Assembly (NCBI GenBank): GCA_020002185.1
Contig: CM034538.1
Location: forward strand, 2,088,270 to 2,152,269
Direction of reading: 5' to 3'
Origin: Paraescarpia echinospica
Lineage: Eukaryota > Annelida > Polychaeta > Sabellida > Siboglinidae
DNA length: 64,000 nt
The position numbers were made by a program, and so were the translations under genes. The notes below the pieces were generated by a model. That model saw only the letters and a list, made by a program, of their open reading frames with translations. It did no database searches and had not been told where the DNA came from. Of this stretch, positions 25,531 to 37,350 are shown one piece after another. Position 1 is the stretch's first letter; each line of letters begins with the position of its first letter.

Positions 25531-28290
25531 GGCCCAGTGACTGCATCAAAGCTAGTGCCACCACCACTGCACCCCCTGGCCTAGCCCACCACTCCAGATG
25601 GCTCTGGTTGCCCTCAGGCACTCCATACTGGTCAGTGGTCCCCATAGATCTCACTGGTCACTCAAGGTACTAACCACTCAGAACACTGCTTTGGTCCAGC
25701 AACCCTCTCAGTGACCAGGTAGTTATGCATGGAACTGCTGGAATCTGAGCAGGTTAGGGGGTGTGGGGGGTCTCACTGATTATATACCTACAGGGTGGCT
25801 ATACACATCAATATCTACATCTATACAACAGTTATCAAACCAAAGACATCAAATAAACAGTCTTCTATCAACCTGAAACCATATGTTGACAGATATCAGC
25901 AACAAACCCAAACATCTTAACATTTAATGAATGACAAGTCAGGGTGAAACAATGAAATGAATTCCGCGTATACTGCACAGTGCCTAGTGGCTATATTAAA
26001 TCCATCCCCTCATACGACATGTGGGGATTTTTGCTGGGAGAACTATCCGAATAGCCTGCCAACACTGCTTGTCTTGTGAATTCCACATGAAAATAAACAA
26101 TTCCCCAAAGAGTATGCAGGAAGCTGAATCAAGCCATTAGTCCATTTGTCTGCAAACTATTTCAAACAGCTTGCCTCTGTTATTGGAAATGGGATTTTTT
26201 CCAGTATCTGAGACAATGGATAGTGTGGACTACACTAAATGTTAAGAATAACAAATGCTCTTTTCAAAGGGCAAGTTATAATTGAAACAGCCATCGAAGT
26301 GATTTATACATAAGTTCTCTTGTGAGCTGCATAAAGCACGGAGCTCGTGAAACCAACTGGTATCATCCAGTACTGTGGCCGACTTGACAGGAATATATTA
26401 CTCACTCATTCAATACACTACTGCACATATTCTGTTGGCAAGCGGCCATCTTTCTCACTGTTGCGGTTGACACTCCATATATATCACGAGGAAGGCTAAG
26501 TTTACATCACGTTTTTTACAGTTTTCAAGCAGTACAAGGACTAATTATTTCTGTTGCATAAATCAACAATAAATAAATCAACAGAAAACAACATACAATC
26601 TTGTAATGTAAGTTCAACATTATATTCTGTGGAATTATTTTACTGAACAAATTTAACTACTAATTGTATTGGTTGATTATGGGTTCAAAATTGATTTAAT
26701 TTATAATATATATAAACAAAAAATTAACCAGTCAGATAACCCGTAAATACTAAAATGTTGCATATTAAGACACAAGTATCAAAGTCCTACGACTGTTGTC
26801 AAGAACCGTACACAACAAAACAGAGACAAAAACTCATAAGAATGTAAACAGTGTTGAATATCTGGTCATTGTTCTCTGGTCTAAGTTGTAATATTAAAAT
26901 GATAATTAATTAAATCATCTTTGTAGGTGTATCTTATATGTTTCTACAGTCATAAAACATTCAGATTCCAGGTGATCATCTGATAAGACATGATAGTACG
27001 TCAACAAGTGCATCTGATATCAAAATATTTGGCCAAGGTGCAGTTCAATTGGGCGGCTATCATTTACTAATGATCTTTGTGTTTCAACCGTTGATCTGTG
27101 CTAGATAATATTAAAGGTGTACATTGGGTCTATGAGTGGCCCAAGATGAAGGGTGAGTCAGTCTCACCTGGACTGTGCGGTGGTCAGGCCACGTTGGCTA
27201 CATTCCTTCCAAAGTCATGGACTGGTTCAAACCAGTTCACACCAAATGGCACAAGTTATACATCACCAGTAATGATGCCACATTTTATTCAAGGCTCCTC
27301 CTTGGCTAATATCTAGGCCTTAAGTGCCTGACTCATTGATAGCATGCCACAGAATACGAGTCTCAACCAGTTTGTAATTAATAAAAAATTCGATGCTGCC
27401 ATGACAAGCATTTTATGTTGTAAACTGAAATACGTTCTTCGAGATTAGTGCCAATAAGTGGAACATATATATCCGAAACTTTTGGTAAATTGCAACTTTA
27501 ACATCAATTTTTTTACACACCCTATATTCAAATTTTTCATAAGAACCAGTAGGGCTCACTGCTTAAATTTAAAATAACTTATTTCCAAGGTATAGTACTC
27601 GTTTGGTTAACAGTTTTCAGTGAGTGAAGCATTTCATCCAGATGGTACTTGCAACTTGTGTAATTACCTCTACTGACAGGGACATGGCAAGTTGCCAGAC
27701 AGGTAATTAGCGCTAACTGCCTGTTTATATTTCACTTTGTAGGTGTCTGCACTCAGCCACAAAAGCAGGTGTAAACTGTGGTTACCCACCAGGAATTCCT
27801 TACTTGAGAAATGACTCCACACTAACATAGATGTCCCAGTTTTGTTTCACGTTCAATGTATGTATACCACCAGAAGTACCTTAATCATGACAATCATGAT
27901 TATGAAATTTTTTAAATCCATTCATTCTCTCAGAACTTTGGAATATTTCTACTGCAACAGAAAGTAAGAAAATATGTAAGGCATTTCACCCATTCATACG
28001 CACATCCTTTTCAGACATTTCCTCCCCTGTTTTTCGAAGTAAAACTGAACATGTCAGGTGTGGAATGGCTGTGGCATCTGTTTCTATGGTAAATTCCTGT
28101 GGGTGACCACGGGAGAGTGTATGGCAGCAGGGAGCTAAAGACTGCCATGCCAGACACAGGACTCTAGTATTGGTATGGAGGCAGGGAGGAAGTTATCTCG
28201 CATGATTGTCTGTTTTTTTCTCCTGCTGGTTCTAGTCCTTCTACAGCTTGTCTAGGGTCACAAATTACTCAAAAACATTAATTAATATAG
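25531..28290. other. Non-coding stretch, nothing firm recognised
   Basis: AT-rich unique sequence with small open frames only. A hairpin ACTGG-TTCAAA-CCAGT near 27221-27236 resembles a tRNA T-arm, but no tRNA could be folded around it. Two tiny acceptor/donor-bounded segments near 27680-27790 are too short to call. Confidence 0.5.
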
Positions 28291-28293
28291 TAT

Positions 28294-28440
28294 GTACTGT
28301 AGTGTGTGCGGTGTGCGTGTGTATGTGCGTGTGTGTGCATGCATGCATGCATGTTTGTGTGTGTGTGCATGCGTGCACACGTGTCTGCACTCCTTATGTG
28401 CACGCGTCTATATACATGTGTATGTATTTATGAGTGTGAT
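28294..28440. repeat. TG/TGCA-rich low-complexity tract
   Basis: Alternating purine-pyrimidine sequence made of GTGTGC, GCATGCATGCATG and GTGTGTGTGCATGCGTGC. It is potential Z-DNA. The small frames across it are artefacts. Confidence 0.85.
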
Positions 28441-29587
28441 TTTCTGCATGTATATATAAACGCTGTATATATATATATATATTCTCAATTAACCATCTAT
28501 TTGGAGCCTATTATGCATGACACAGATCAGCAGAGTGTGACATGAGATTTGCTGATGATGCTGACAGCTGATGATGCTGACAGCTGAGTCTAGCGGTGAA
28601 CTGTGAACTGTGATGTCTGAGAACAGAGGATGGAGATACAGCTTTTTAATGGACGAACATAAAACAGGGCCAAGATGATGAACATGATGTCAGCAAGTCT
28701 GAGTGAAACCATCACTAGACTGGAAACTAATGGAGAGGGTAGGCTTCTTCTCAAGGAGCAGACTTTGAAATGATACAGATATTTTCACTCAAATACAAGA
28801 TTAATTTAACTGATAAGTAATTGGAATTATGAATACAGTTTAACTATATCATTATAGTTCTTCTGCTGGCTTTATATGTGGAATCAGAAGTGACATTCAG
28901 TAGTAAGCACAGATAACAAAACTGATTATACAGCCTTGGTAAGGCAGACAGACAGAGACAGACTGTAGGTGTAAAAAACTATAATGCTGGTTTTTATTCA
29001 ATCTGGGAATATTGCCAGTAGCCATCTGTCATCATAGATATTGATGAAGACCTTCTGGTGAATAGTAAGCCACAGATACACAAGTAATCTAAAGCAGATC
29101 TCCAATACATACTGAACCAGATTCATTCCAAGTCTACTATGAGACAGACGGACAAACAAACGAACAGTCTGACGGACAGTATTTATTTAGACCACCATGA
29201 TCATATTTAACAAAATAAAATATAATGTAATATTCATAGTAAGGTCAGACTCCCATTAAGACAATTATATGTGTTGCTATCATACATACATTAGACATCT
29301 AAGACAGACCTTCAATACAAACTGGGCCAGAGATTCATTCCAAGTCTACAACATTTCACACAGGAATGTTGAGCCTCCAGTCCAGCCCTATTACTCAATG
29401 CTATATCCTGTCTGCTTCCTGCAGTGTCACTGGCAACTGTATTTAGGATCTGGCCCCATAATCCCCAGTTCAGTGAGTGATGTCTATCACAGGAGCTACA
29501 CACTGGGATAGTTGACTCCCTGACGGGATCTACCCAGTGACAGTGATGTCCCTCCACATTCCCCTCCCTCTGGGCCAGTTACAGGAC
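28441..29587. other. Non-coding stretch with small duplications
   Basis: TGATGATGCTGACAGC is present twice around 28551-28586. Segments near 29098-29140 and 29306-29348 share GATTCATTCCAAGTCTAC and look like diverged copies. A possible short exon is discussed in the findings (28674-28740). Confidence 0.45.
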
Positions 29588-29618
29588 AATAATAATAATA
29601 ATATATTTTATTTAATAT

Positions 29619-29653
29619 AGCGCCAGATCCAATTATAAATTGTTCGTGGCGCT
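29619..29653 (-). other. 3'-end double hairpin of the LINE
   Basis: The outer stem is AGCGCC (29619-29624) with GGCGCT (29648-29653); the inner stem is CAATT with AATTG (29630-29642). The same two-tier design recurs at 57034-57067. In L2/CR1 LINEs and their SINE partners such a 3' structure is what the reverse transcriptase recognises. Confidence 0.75.
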
Positions 29654-29921
29654 TTACAACATGTAGAACCTAGATAGAGGTATTAATGATGGCTAAATAA
29701 GCATGCATTTTCTAAAAGAAAATTTAAATATTAGTAAAATACGAATAAATACAGTAATTAAATAAATATATTAAAATAATGATCATAGCTACAGTTCTAT
29801 GTAGAAATAAGACATTGTCAATTCATTTAACTGAACTAATGTACATGTAAGTATAAAATAAATATATAAATAGGTTAATTAATACATAAGAGATATAAAA
29901 CAAATCAATGCAGAGAGTAAA

Positions 29922-30887
29922 CTATGCTACATTGGACAAGAACGAGAGTCTAAAAAAATGAGTCTTTAAGCGTGCCTTGAAAGTAGAGAGACAATCAGAC
30001 GTTTTAATGTTATTAGGCAAAGTGTTCCACAAAGTCGCTGCGGCGACCGCAAACGAATTGTCCCCAGCTTTGACATGAGTCCGCAGGACCGTTAACATGT
30101 TATTGTTGGTAGAGCGCAGGGCTCTTGTTGGTTTGTATGGGCATACAAGGTCGCATAAATATTTCGGGGCATCGCCATGCACAGCTTTATATGTAAACAC
30201 TAATAGCTTAAAGTCGATTCTGTGTGCTACAGGCAACCAGTGAAGAATGCACAACAGAGGCATGGCGCTGTCACTCCGTGGGCGGCGTAGGATCAACCTA
30301 GCAGCAGAGTTGTGCATTCTCTGCAGTCGAGCGATGTTGTTGACAGAAGTGCCGTATAGAAGTGAATTGCAGTAATCAAGCCTTGATGTAATAATGGCGT
30401 TGACGACACGTTCCTTTGTCGACGTTGGGAGATAACGACTCATCTGGTTAATATGGCGCAGGTGAAATGAGCACACACTGACGATGCTTGAAACTTGCTT
30501 CTTAAAATCGAGGTGGCGATCCATAACGACACCAAGGTTACGAACACATCTTGAGGCAGTAATCGTAACATCTCCTACGCGTATCACACTGCCGTCAATA
30601 AGCGCAGCGGCACTCTTTGGCACTACGGGAAGATATTCCGTTTTATTGTTGTTCATGCACATGTAGTTTGATGTCATCCACTGATTGACAATATCTAGAC
30701 ACTCCTCCATACGTCGCCGAGTAGCAGCCAACGCAGTCGCAGTGAGGTCAAAATGGCAGTACAATTGCAGATCATCCGCATAATGATGAAAACAAAGTCC
30801 ATGCGCTCTAATTATGTCGCCAATGGGTTGTACGTACAACGAGAATAACAAAGGACCCAGCACCGAACCCTGTGGGACACCCGACAA
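29922..30887 (-). pseudogene. Partial reverse transcriptase of the L2/CR1-like LINE
   Basis: The frame is open for 321 codons without a stop. It begins inside the RT at the [11 protein letters not shown] motif and has no true start codon. The catalytic box HYADDLQLY follows after about 35 residues. Next come the thumb region ([30 protein letters not shown]) and the conserved L2-like C-terminus ([47 protein letters not shown]). The endonuclease and N-terminal RT are missing, so the copy cannot move by itself. The intact frame suggests a fairly young insertion. Confidence 0.92.
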
Positions 30888-30890
30888 TCT

Positions 30891-33800
30891 TCCCAGCCAC
30901 TATGGGCACCTCAGCTTCTATGGGAATACAGGCAAGGTGTTCTAGGCATTCCCAGTTGCTCCCAATGCATGGATTCACCATCATCATTCATGTCCATACA
31001 CCAGATTATCACAATTGCTTGGATTTATTCAGTGGCAGCTAAAAAAGGTGTAACAAATATACAGTACTTCTTTATTCAAACTCAAGGTTCATTTTCACAT
31101 TGATGTTTCTATACACCTTGCTATCTGATCTTTAGGACCATTTAAAGCTCTTTATAATTCATACTTCAGTTCACTCAACACCAAGTTGACTTCCACCACA
31201 GCAAGCCACACCACGATAAAGTTATTCATTCACACAATTCCATGACTACTGAGGCGACAAACAATTTGAACAGTCAAGTAATCTGGAACAATGTGCAGAG
31301 AGAACTGGACGCAATAATGCCAGTGATGTGCTGTGTCTGGCTCATACTTTATGCTTGCATTTAATGTGTATAATTTGCATAAACTGCCAAAAGCATGTTG
31401 TGATCTAAGTCATGTGAGAGAGTTCAGTGATGAGGTCACACACGTACAGAAGTCTAAGAATGACAGATCGCTGGTATAGATATACTAGTCTACCACGACC
31501 TTGGGCCAGTTGTTAAGTTTCAACAGCTCACAGACAGAATGCAAACAAGATCACAAACCAACTCCAACCAGACGAATCCTCAAGTTAAAAACCAACAGCC
31601 TTGCGGACAACGCCATTTATTGTATCTTGTGAGAACACCGCCAGCTAAAGTGCTTGCATGGTTACAGCTGATAAAACACGGGCAACAAACTCGTAAAATA
31701 ATCAGTCTGGGAGCACTGTTTTCAATTTTCCATCGATCATCGCAGAGGTCCAGACCACATCTATACGGTGAATCATAAACACAGCGATGAGGCAAGCTTA
31801 CATTACACAGCTACGTGCACGGCCACACATCCGATCACACACTCAATAGACGGCAATCAAACACAGATGACAGCCAGACATTGCCCCTAGTCATACCCAC
31901 AATCTACTCTCCATTTTAGTCTGATCAAACTCGGCTTCAACATCCTGATGCGAATGCAAAAACCTGGGTGCTTTCTAAAGTCACCTAATAATTCTGTATC
32001 ATTTCTAAGGTGTGACCTAGAAATGAACAATACATGATTTATTATCCATATACCTATGCAACTTGTCAATTATGTGCCTGCCTGTAAGTTGTCCACTTAT
32101 ACAAAGTTCTGTCTGTAAACTGGATCTCTGTTTGATCACTCTCTATATATTTATCCCTCTTTATCACACTATTTATCTTGTTTCTCTCTCTCAATCCATC
32201 CATCCCATTTTTGGGTCTATAAAAATAGTCAACCAGCTACTTCGCAATTTGCGCGACTGCCGTGTGACGGGATCATGACCGCGAGCATGCACCAACTGTA
32301 CCCACCAGAGGAGACAGATTCGTGCACTCTACACCACCTCTTCAGGGCAGACTCAATGTTACTTCCTTCTGACATAAATATCTCACTGTGGATAAGTACC
32401 ATGGTATGTTTACTGATATAGACTTGACCGATAGTTTCTGGACTTGACCTCTGGTCATTATAGTGGTCACCACTTCACTTTACACCTGCTCTTGGTCAGT
32501 CGTCTTAATAAAGGAGAGATGGAGTAAATCTTGGCAGTATGTGTTTTAGAAATCTGAACCCTGGTTCCCTTACAAATTACTAGGGGTGAATCTCAGATTA
32601 GGAAAGTGGTTCAACTTCACAAAATATTGAAAATATGATGAGTCACTGTTTAATGTTTTAGATCTGCACAGGGGTCTTCAATGCCCCGGGAAATGTACAA
32701 TTGTCCAAAATAACCTTTCTACATCCACAAATTAACAGATCAATGTGGAATTTTGAAAACTGGTCATTTTGTGAATTGGGGCTTCAATCATATTGATGGT
32801 TTAATCAAACACCCTTAATCCACAGTAGATATATTTTTCCCACAGGTAACTTTGTATGACTACACAGCAAAATCAGACTGTGCAGATGGCTGTGGCTTTA
32901 GCTCACAAATCTTATCCATCCAGTTCTATCCAGAACAGATTAGTCACCTTCTGACCGAGAACTACTAACTTAGCACATAGAGAGGGATTACTGCGCAGTT
33001 CAGCAGTGCCACATTAACTTTGTTTATCACTAATCAATTCGGTGAGCAGGTATTCGGCATGCCTCCCACATGGGCTGTTGATAAAACGACACCTGTATTA
33101 CTTGTCCCCCCAAGCCCTCCTGGTGGGAGAGTCTGCCCCACCAGGGCTACAGCTGCAGGTATAAACTGGGGCTGGTGTCAGACAGGTTCAACAACCAACA
33201 ACTGTCCTACTGCTAATGGCAGACGTAATGCACCTAGGTGTACATGTCATCAAAGAACATTGTATTTTCCGTTCGTAATAAACATTATTATTTTATCCAG
33301 AATATAACATGTACCTTATCAAAATTGTGCCATTTCAACTTTCATTCAAATGCATATTAAAATGTGTATTAAATTGCGTATTAAAATGCAGCACAGTCAT
33401 ATTGCCCCCAGAAATCTGTACGGTATATATTGAGAGTCCACATGAATTGATCTAGCTGGTTTATGTAGGATAGTTGACAATTACTTTCTAACATATTTTG
33501 TAGTTCTAAACAAACAGACACACGCCAGCAGCGTGCACCGGAGCCAGCTACTGCCTGGTTGGGGGAAACTCCAAACAGGTTTTCTTCAAAAGCTAATCTA
33601 CAATAATGTGTTTTTATGTCGTGACTGTATATATACAATGCTTGGGAAATATCACAGCGAGGACATTTACGCAAACCAGTTTCTGAACCTCAAGGGCCAA
33701 ATTTAAAATAAATTCAAATAATTTACTGATTTTAAAAAGTACAAAGATTATTCTAGAAATTAGGTAAAAGTGATGCAAATGTTAGGTATGAAGTGTGGTG

Positions 33801-33901
33801 AGGTACACATGTGAAGTTGGTTAGGTGAGAAGAAATGATTATATCTGACAGGTGATCTGATGAAATGAGTGAACTCGGGTGGTCAGTGCTGTGACTACTA
33901 G
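30891..33901. other. Non-coding stretch, possible repeat end near 33020-33300
   Basis: There is no firm gene. GC-richer sequence at about 33030-33290 (blocks CCTCCTGGTGGGAGAGTCTG and TGGCAGACGTAATGCACC) ends in AATAAACATTATTATTTTAT. This looks like the 3' end of an inserted element with a poly(A)-type signal and an ATT tail. The family is not recognised. A small TGCATATTAAAA-like triplication lies at about 33349-33390. Confidence 0.4.
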
Positions 33902-34139
33902 ATGACACACAACGCAAGACAAGACGAGACGAGAACAGACAAGGCAAGGCAAGGCAAGGCAATGCAAGACAACGCAAGACAAGACAATGCAAGACAATAC
34001 AAGACAATACAACACAAGACAACACAACACCAGACAACGCAAGACAAGACAATGCAATAAAAGACAACGCAAGACAATATAACACAACGCAAGACAATAC
34101 AACACAACGCAAGACAAGACAAGATGACCACAACTGTTG
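33902..34139. repeat. Pentanucleotide (ACAAG/ACAAC)n tract up to the gap
   Basis: Words AAGAC, AACGC and AACAC alternate in 5-bp steps. Three reverse frames stay open and give Val/Leu/Cys-rich artefact peptides. The tract ends at the N run, so its true length is unknown. Confidence 0.93.
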
Positions 34140-35139
34140 NNNNNNNNNNNNNNNNNNNNNNNNNNNNNNNNNNNNNNNNNNNNNNNNNNNNNNNNNNNNN
34201 NNNNNNNNNNNNNNNNNNNNNNNNNNNNNNNNNNNNNNNNNNNNNNNNNNNNNNNNNNNNNNNNNNNNNNNNNNNNNNNNNNNNNNNNNNNNNNNNNNNN
34301 NNNNNNNNNNNNNNNNNNNNNNNNNNNNNNNNNNNNNNNNNNNNNNNNNNNNNNNNNNNNNNNNNNNNNNNNNNNNNNNNNNNNNNNNNNNNNNNNNNNN
34401 NNNNNNNNNNNNNNNNNNNNNNNNNNNNNNNNNNNNNNNNNNNNNNNNNNNNNNNNNNNNNNNNNNNNNNNNNNNNNNNNNNNNNNNNNNNNNNNNNNNN
34501 NNNNNNNNNNNNNNNNNNNNNNNNNNNNNNNNNNNNNNNNNNNNNNNNNNNNNNNNNNNNNNNNNNNNNNNNNNNNNNNNNNNNNNNNNNNNNNNNNNNN
34601 NNNNNNNNNNNNNNNNNNNNNNNNNNNNNNNNNNNNNNNNNNNNNNNNNNNNNNNNNNNNNNNNNNNNNNNNNNNNNNNNNNNNNNNNNNNNNNNNNNNN
34701 NNNNNNNNNNNNNNNNNNNNNNNNNNNNNNNNNNNNNNNNNNNNNNNNNNNNNNNNNNNNNNNNNNNNNNNNNNNNNNNNNNNNNNNNNNNNNNNNNNNN
34801 NNNNNNNNNNNNNNNNNNNNNNNNNNNNNNNNNNNNNNNNNNNNNNNNNNNNNNNNNNNNNNNNNNNNNNNNNNNNNNNNNNNNNNNNNNNNNNNNNNNN
34901 NNNNNNNNNNNNNNNNNNNNNNNNNNNNNNNNNNNNNNNNNNNNNNNNNNNNNNNNNNNNNNNNNNNNNNNNNNNNNNNNNNNNNNNNNNNNNNNNNNNN
35001 NNNNNNNNNNNNNNNNNNNNNNNNNNNNNNNNNNNNNNNNNNNNNNNNNNNNNNNNNNNNNNNNNNNNNNNNNNNNNNNNNNNNNNNNNNNNNNNNNNNN
35101 NNNNNNNNNNNNNNNNNNNNNNNNNNNNNNNNNNNNNNN
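34140..35139. other. Assembly gap of exactly 1,000 N
   Basis: The round length marks a placeholder of unknown size. It is bounded by the pentanucleotide tract on the left and the 80-bp array on the right, so array collapse is a likely cause. Upstream KNL1 exons may be hidden in it. Open frames crossing it are meaningless. Confidence 0.99.
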
Positions 35140-37240
35140 TTGTTGTTGTCTCACTAGTCTTAACTGTTGTAATCTCTCCTTCACTCTCCTCCTCTATATT
35201 TCTCATCTCCCTCTGTATATTGTTGTTGTCTCACTAGTCTTAACTGTTGCAATCTCTCCTTGACTCCCCTGCAATCTCTCCTTGACTCCCCTCCACTATA
35301 TTTCTCATCTCCCTCTGTATATTGTTGTTGTCTCACTAGTCTCTACTGTTGCAATCTCTCCTTCACTCTCCTCCACTATATTTCTCATCTCCCTCTGTAT
35401 ATTGTTGTTGTCTCACTAGTCTTAACTGTTGTAATCTCTCCTTCACTCTCCTCCACTATATTTCTCATCTCCCTCTGTATATTGTTGTTGTCTCACTAGT
35501 CTTAACTGTTGTAATCTCTCCTTCACTCCCCTCCACTATATTTCTCATCTCCCTCTGTATATTGTTGTTGTCTCACTAGTCTTAACTGTTGTAATCTCTC
35601 CTTCACTCTCCTCCACTATATTTCTCATCTCCCTCTGTATATTGTTGTTGTCTCACTAGTCTTAACTGTTGTAATCTCTCCTTCACTCTCCTCCACTATA
35701 TTTCTCATCTCCCTCTGTATATTGTTGTTGTCTCACTAGTCTCAACAGTTGCAATCTCTCATTTACTCTCCTCCACTATATTTCTCATCTCCCTCTGTAT
35801 ATTATTGTTGTCTCACTAGTCTGAACTGTTGCAATCTCTCCTTCACTCTCCTCCACTATGTTTCTCATCTCCCTCTGTATATTGTTGTTGTCTCACTAGT
35901 CTCAACTGTTGCAATCTCCCCTTCACCCTCCTCCACTATATTTCTCATCTCCTTCTGTATATTGTTGTTGTCTCACTAGTCTTAACTGTTGCAATCTCAC
36001 CTTCACTCTCCTCCACTATATTTATCATCTCCCTCTGTATATTGTTGTTGTCTCACTAGTCTCTACTGTTGCAATTTCTCCTTCACTCCCCTCCACTATA
36101 TTTCTCATCTACTCTGTATATTGTTGTTGTCTCACTAGTCTCAACTGTTGCAATCTCCCCTTCACCCTCCTCCACTATATTTCTCATCTCCCTCTGTATA
36201 TTGTTGTTGTCTCACTAGTCTTAACTGTTGCAATCTCACCTTCACTCTCCTCCACTATATTTCTCATCTCCCTCTGTATATTGTTGTTGTCTCACTAGTC
36301 TCTACTGTTGCAATCTCTCCTTCACTCCCCTCCACTATATTTCTCATCTCCCTCTGTATATTGTTGTTGTCTCACTAGTCTCTACTGTTGCAATCTCTCC
36401 TTCACTCTCCTCCACTATATTTCTCATCTCCCTCTGTATATTGTTGTTGTCTTACTAGTCTCTACTGTTGCAATCTCTTCTTCACTCCCCTCCACTATAT
36501 TTCTCATCTCCCTCTGTATATTGTTGTTGTCTCACTAGTCTCTACTGTTGCAATCTCTCCTTCACTCTCCTCCACTCTATTTCTCATCTCCCTCTGTATA
36601 TTGTTGTTGTCTCACTAGTCTCTACTGTTGCAATCTCTCCTTCACTCTCCTCCACTATATTTCTCATCTCCCTCTGTATATTGTTGTTGTCTCACTAGTC
36701 TCTACTGTTGCAATCTCCCCTTCACTCCCCTCCACTATATTTCTCATCTCCCTCTGTATATTGTTGTCTCATCACTAGTCTCAACTGTTGCAATCTCTCC
36801 TTCACTCCCCTCCACTATATTTCTCATCTCCCTCTGTATATTGTTGTTGTCTCATCACTAGTCTCAACTGTTGCAATCTCTCCTTCACTCCCCTCCACTA
36901 TATTTCTCATCTCCCTCTGTATATTGTTGTTGTCTCACTAGTCTCAACTGTTGTAATCTCTCCTTCACTCTCCTCCACTATATTTCTCATCTCCTTTTGT
37001 ATATCGTTGTTGTCTCACTAGTCTCAACTGTTGTAATCTCTCCTTCACTCTCCTCCACTATATTTCTCATCTCCCTCTGTATATCGTTGTTGTCTCACTA
37101 GTCTCAACTGTTGCAATCTCTCCTTCACTTTCCTCCACTACATTTCTCATATCCCTCTGTATATTGTTGTTGTCTCACTAGTCTCAACTGTTGCAATCTC
37201 TCCTTCACTACATTTCTCATCTCCCTCTGTATATTGTCTC
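35140..37240. repeat. 80-bp minisatellite, about 26 copies
   Basis: Each unit contains TTGTTGTTGTCTCACTAGTC, TCTCCTTCACTCTCCTCCAC and CATCTCCCTCTGTATA. Copies are very similar (CTCAAC/CTTAAC/CTCTAC variants); a few have small indels. The last copies shorten into the acceptor of the exon at 37244. Remainder 2 on division by 3 explains the repeated 76-aa open frames every 80 bp. Confidence 0.97.
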
Positions 37241-37243
37241 CAG

Positions 37244-37350
37244 TTTCTACACAGTCTGTCACTGCTAGTGACAGATGCAGACCAGATACAGGACCAGCTG
37301 TGTGACATTGAGCTGCGTCATGAAGTTGTTGTTGACACAGACAGCTGCAG
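37244..37350 (+). CDS. KNL1: KNL1 (kinetochore scaffold 1) exon, RWD-C start
   Basis: The acceptor TTGTCTCCAG precedes 37244 and the donor CAG|GTCAGT follows 37350. The exon reads in phase 0 as FLHSLSLLVTDADQIQDQL, then CDIELRHEVVVDTDSC with two bases left over. It aligns with the human KNL1 stretch EEFSLVVHHCRLLGEEIEYL...NIDINN near the C-terminus. The next two exons continue in phase and match the rest. KNL1 is the outer-kinetochore KMN-network scaffold; its tandem RWD domains at the C-terminus bind the Mis12 complex. The upstream exons (the MELT-repeat region, coiled coil and RWD-N) were not found and may lie in the gap or left of it. The call rests on remembered family sequence. Confidence 0.7.

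Larger units (their letters stand above)
29588..30890 (-). mobile_element. 5'-truncated L2/CR1-like LINE
   Basis: Read on the minus strand, the element enters at the reverse-transcriptase palm ([11 protein letters not shown]) at about 30890, carries the RT C-terminus, then about 330 bp of AT-rich 3' UTR. It ends in a double hairpin and a (TTATTA)-type tail near 29590-29602. Abrupt 5' truncation plus a microsatellite tail is typical of CR1/L2 retrotransposition. I could not identify a target-site duplication. Confidence 0.9.

Noticed and set aside
27215..27245. tRNA or SINE B-box (GGTTCAAACC)
   Set aside because: The hairpin resembles a T-arm, but no A-box at the right distance and no acceptor or anticodon stems could be found.
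31539..31778. 79-aa frame starting MQTRSQTNSNQTN
   Set aside because: It resembles the start of some retroelement polyproteins by chance words only. No downstream gag/pol motifs and no LTRs nearby.
33020..33307. 95-aa frame with Pro/Gly/Cys-rich sequence
   Set aside because: It looks like the 3' end of a repeat (AATAAA then an ATT tail). No domain is recognised and no splice support, so it is described only as a possible element end.
33839..35263. Long frames of 366-455 aa crossing the N gap
   Set aside because: Most residues are X from the gap, with low-complexity pentanucleotide or 80-bp repeat sequence on either side.
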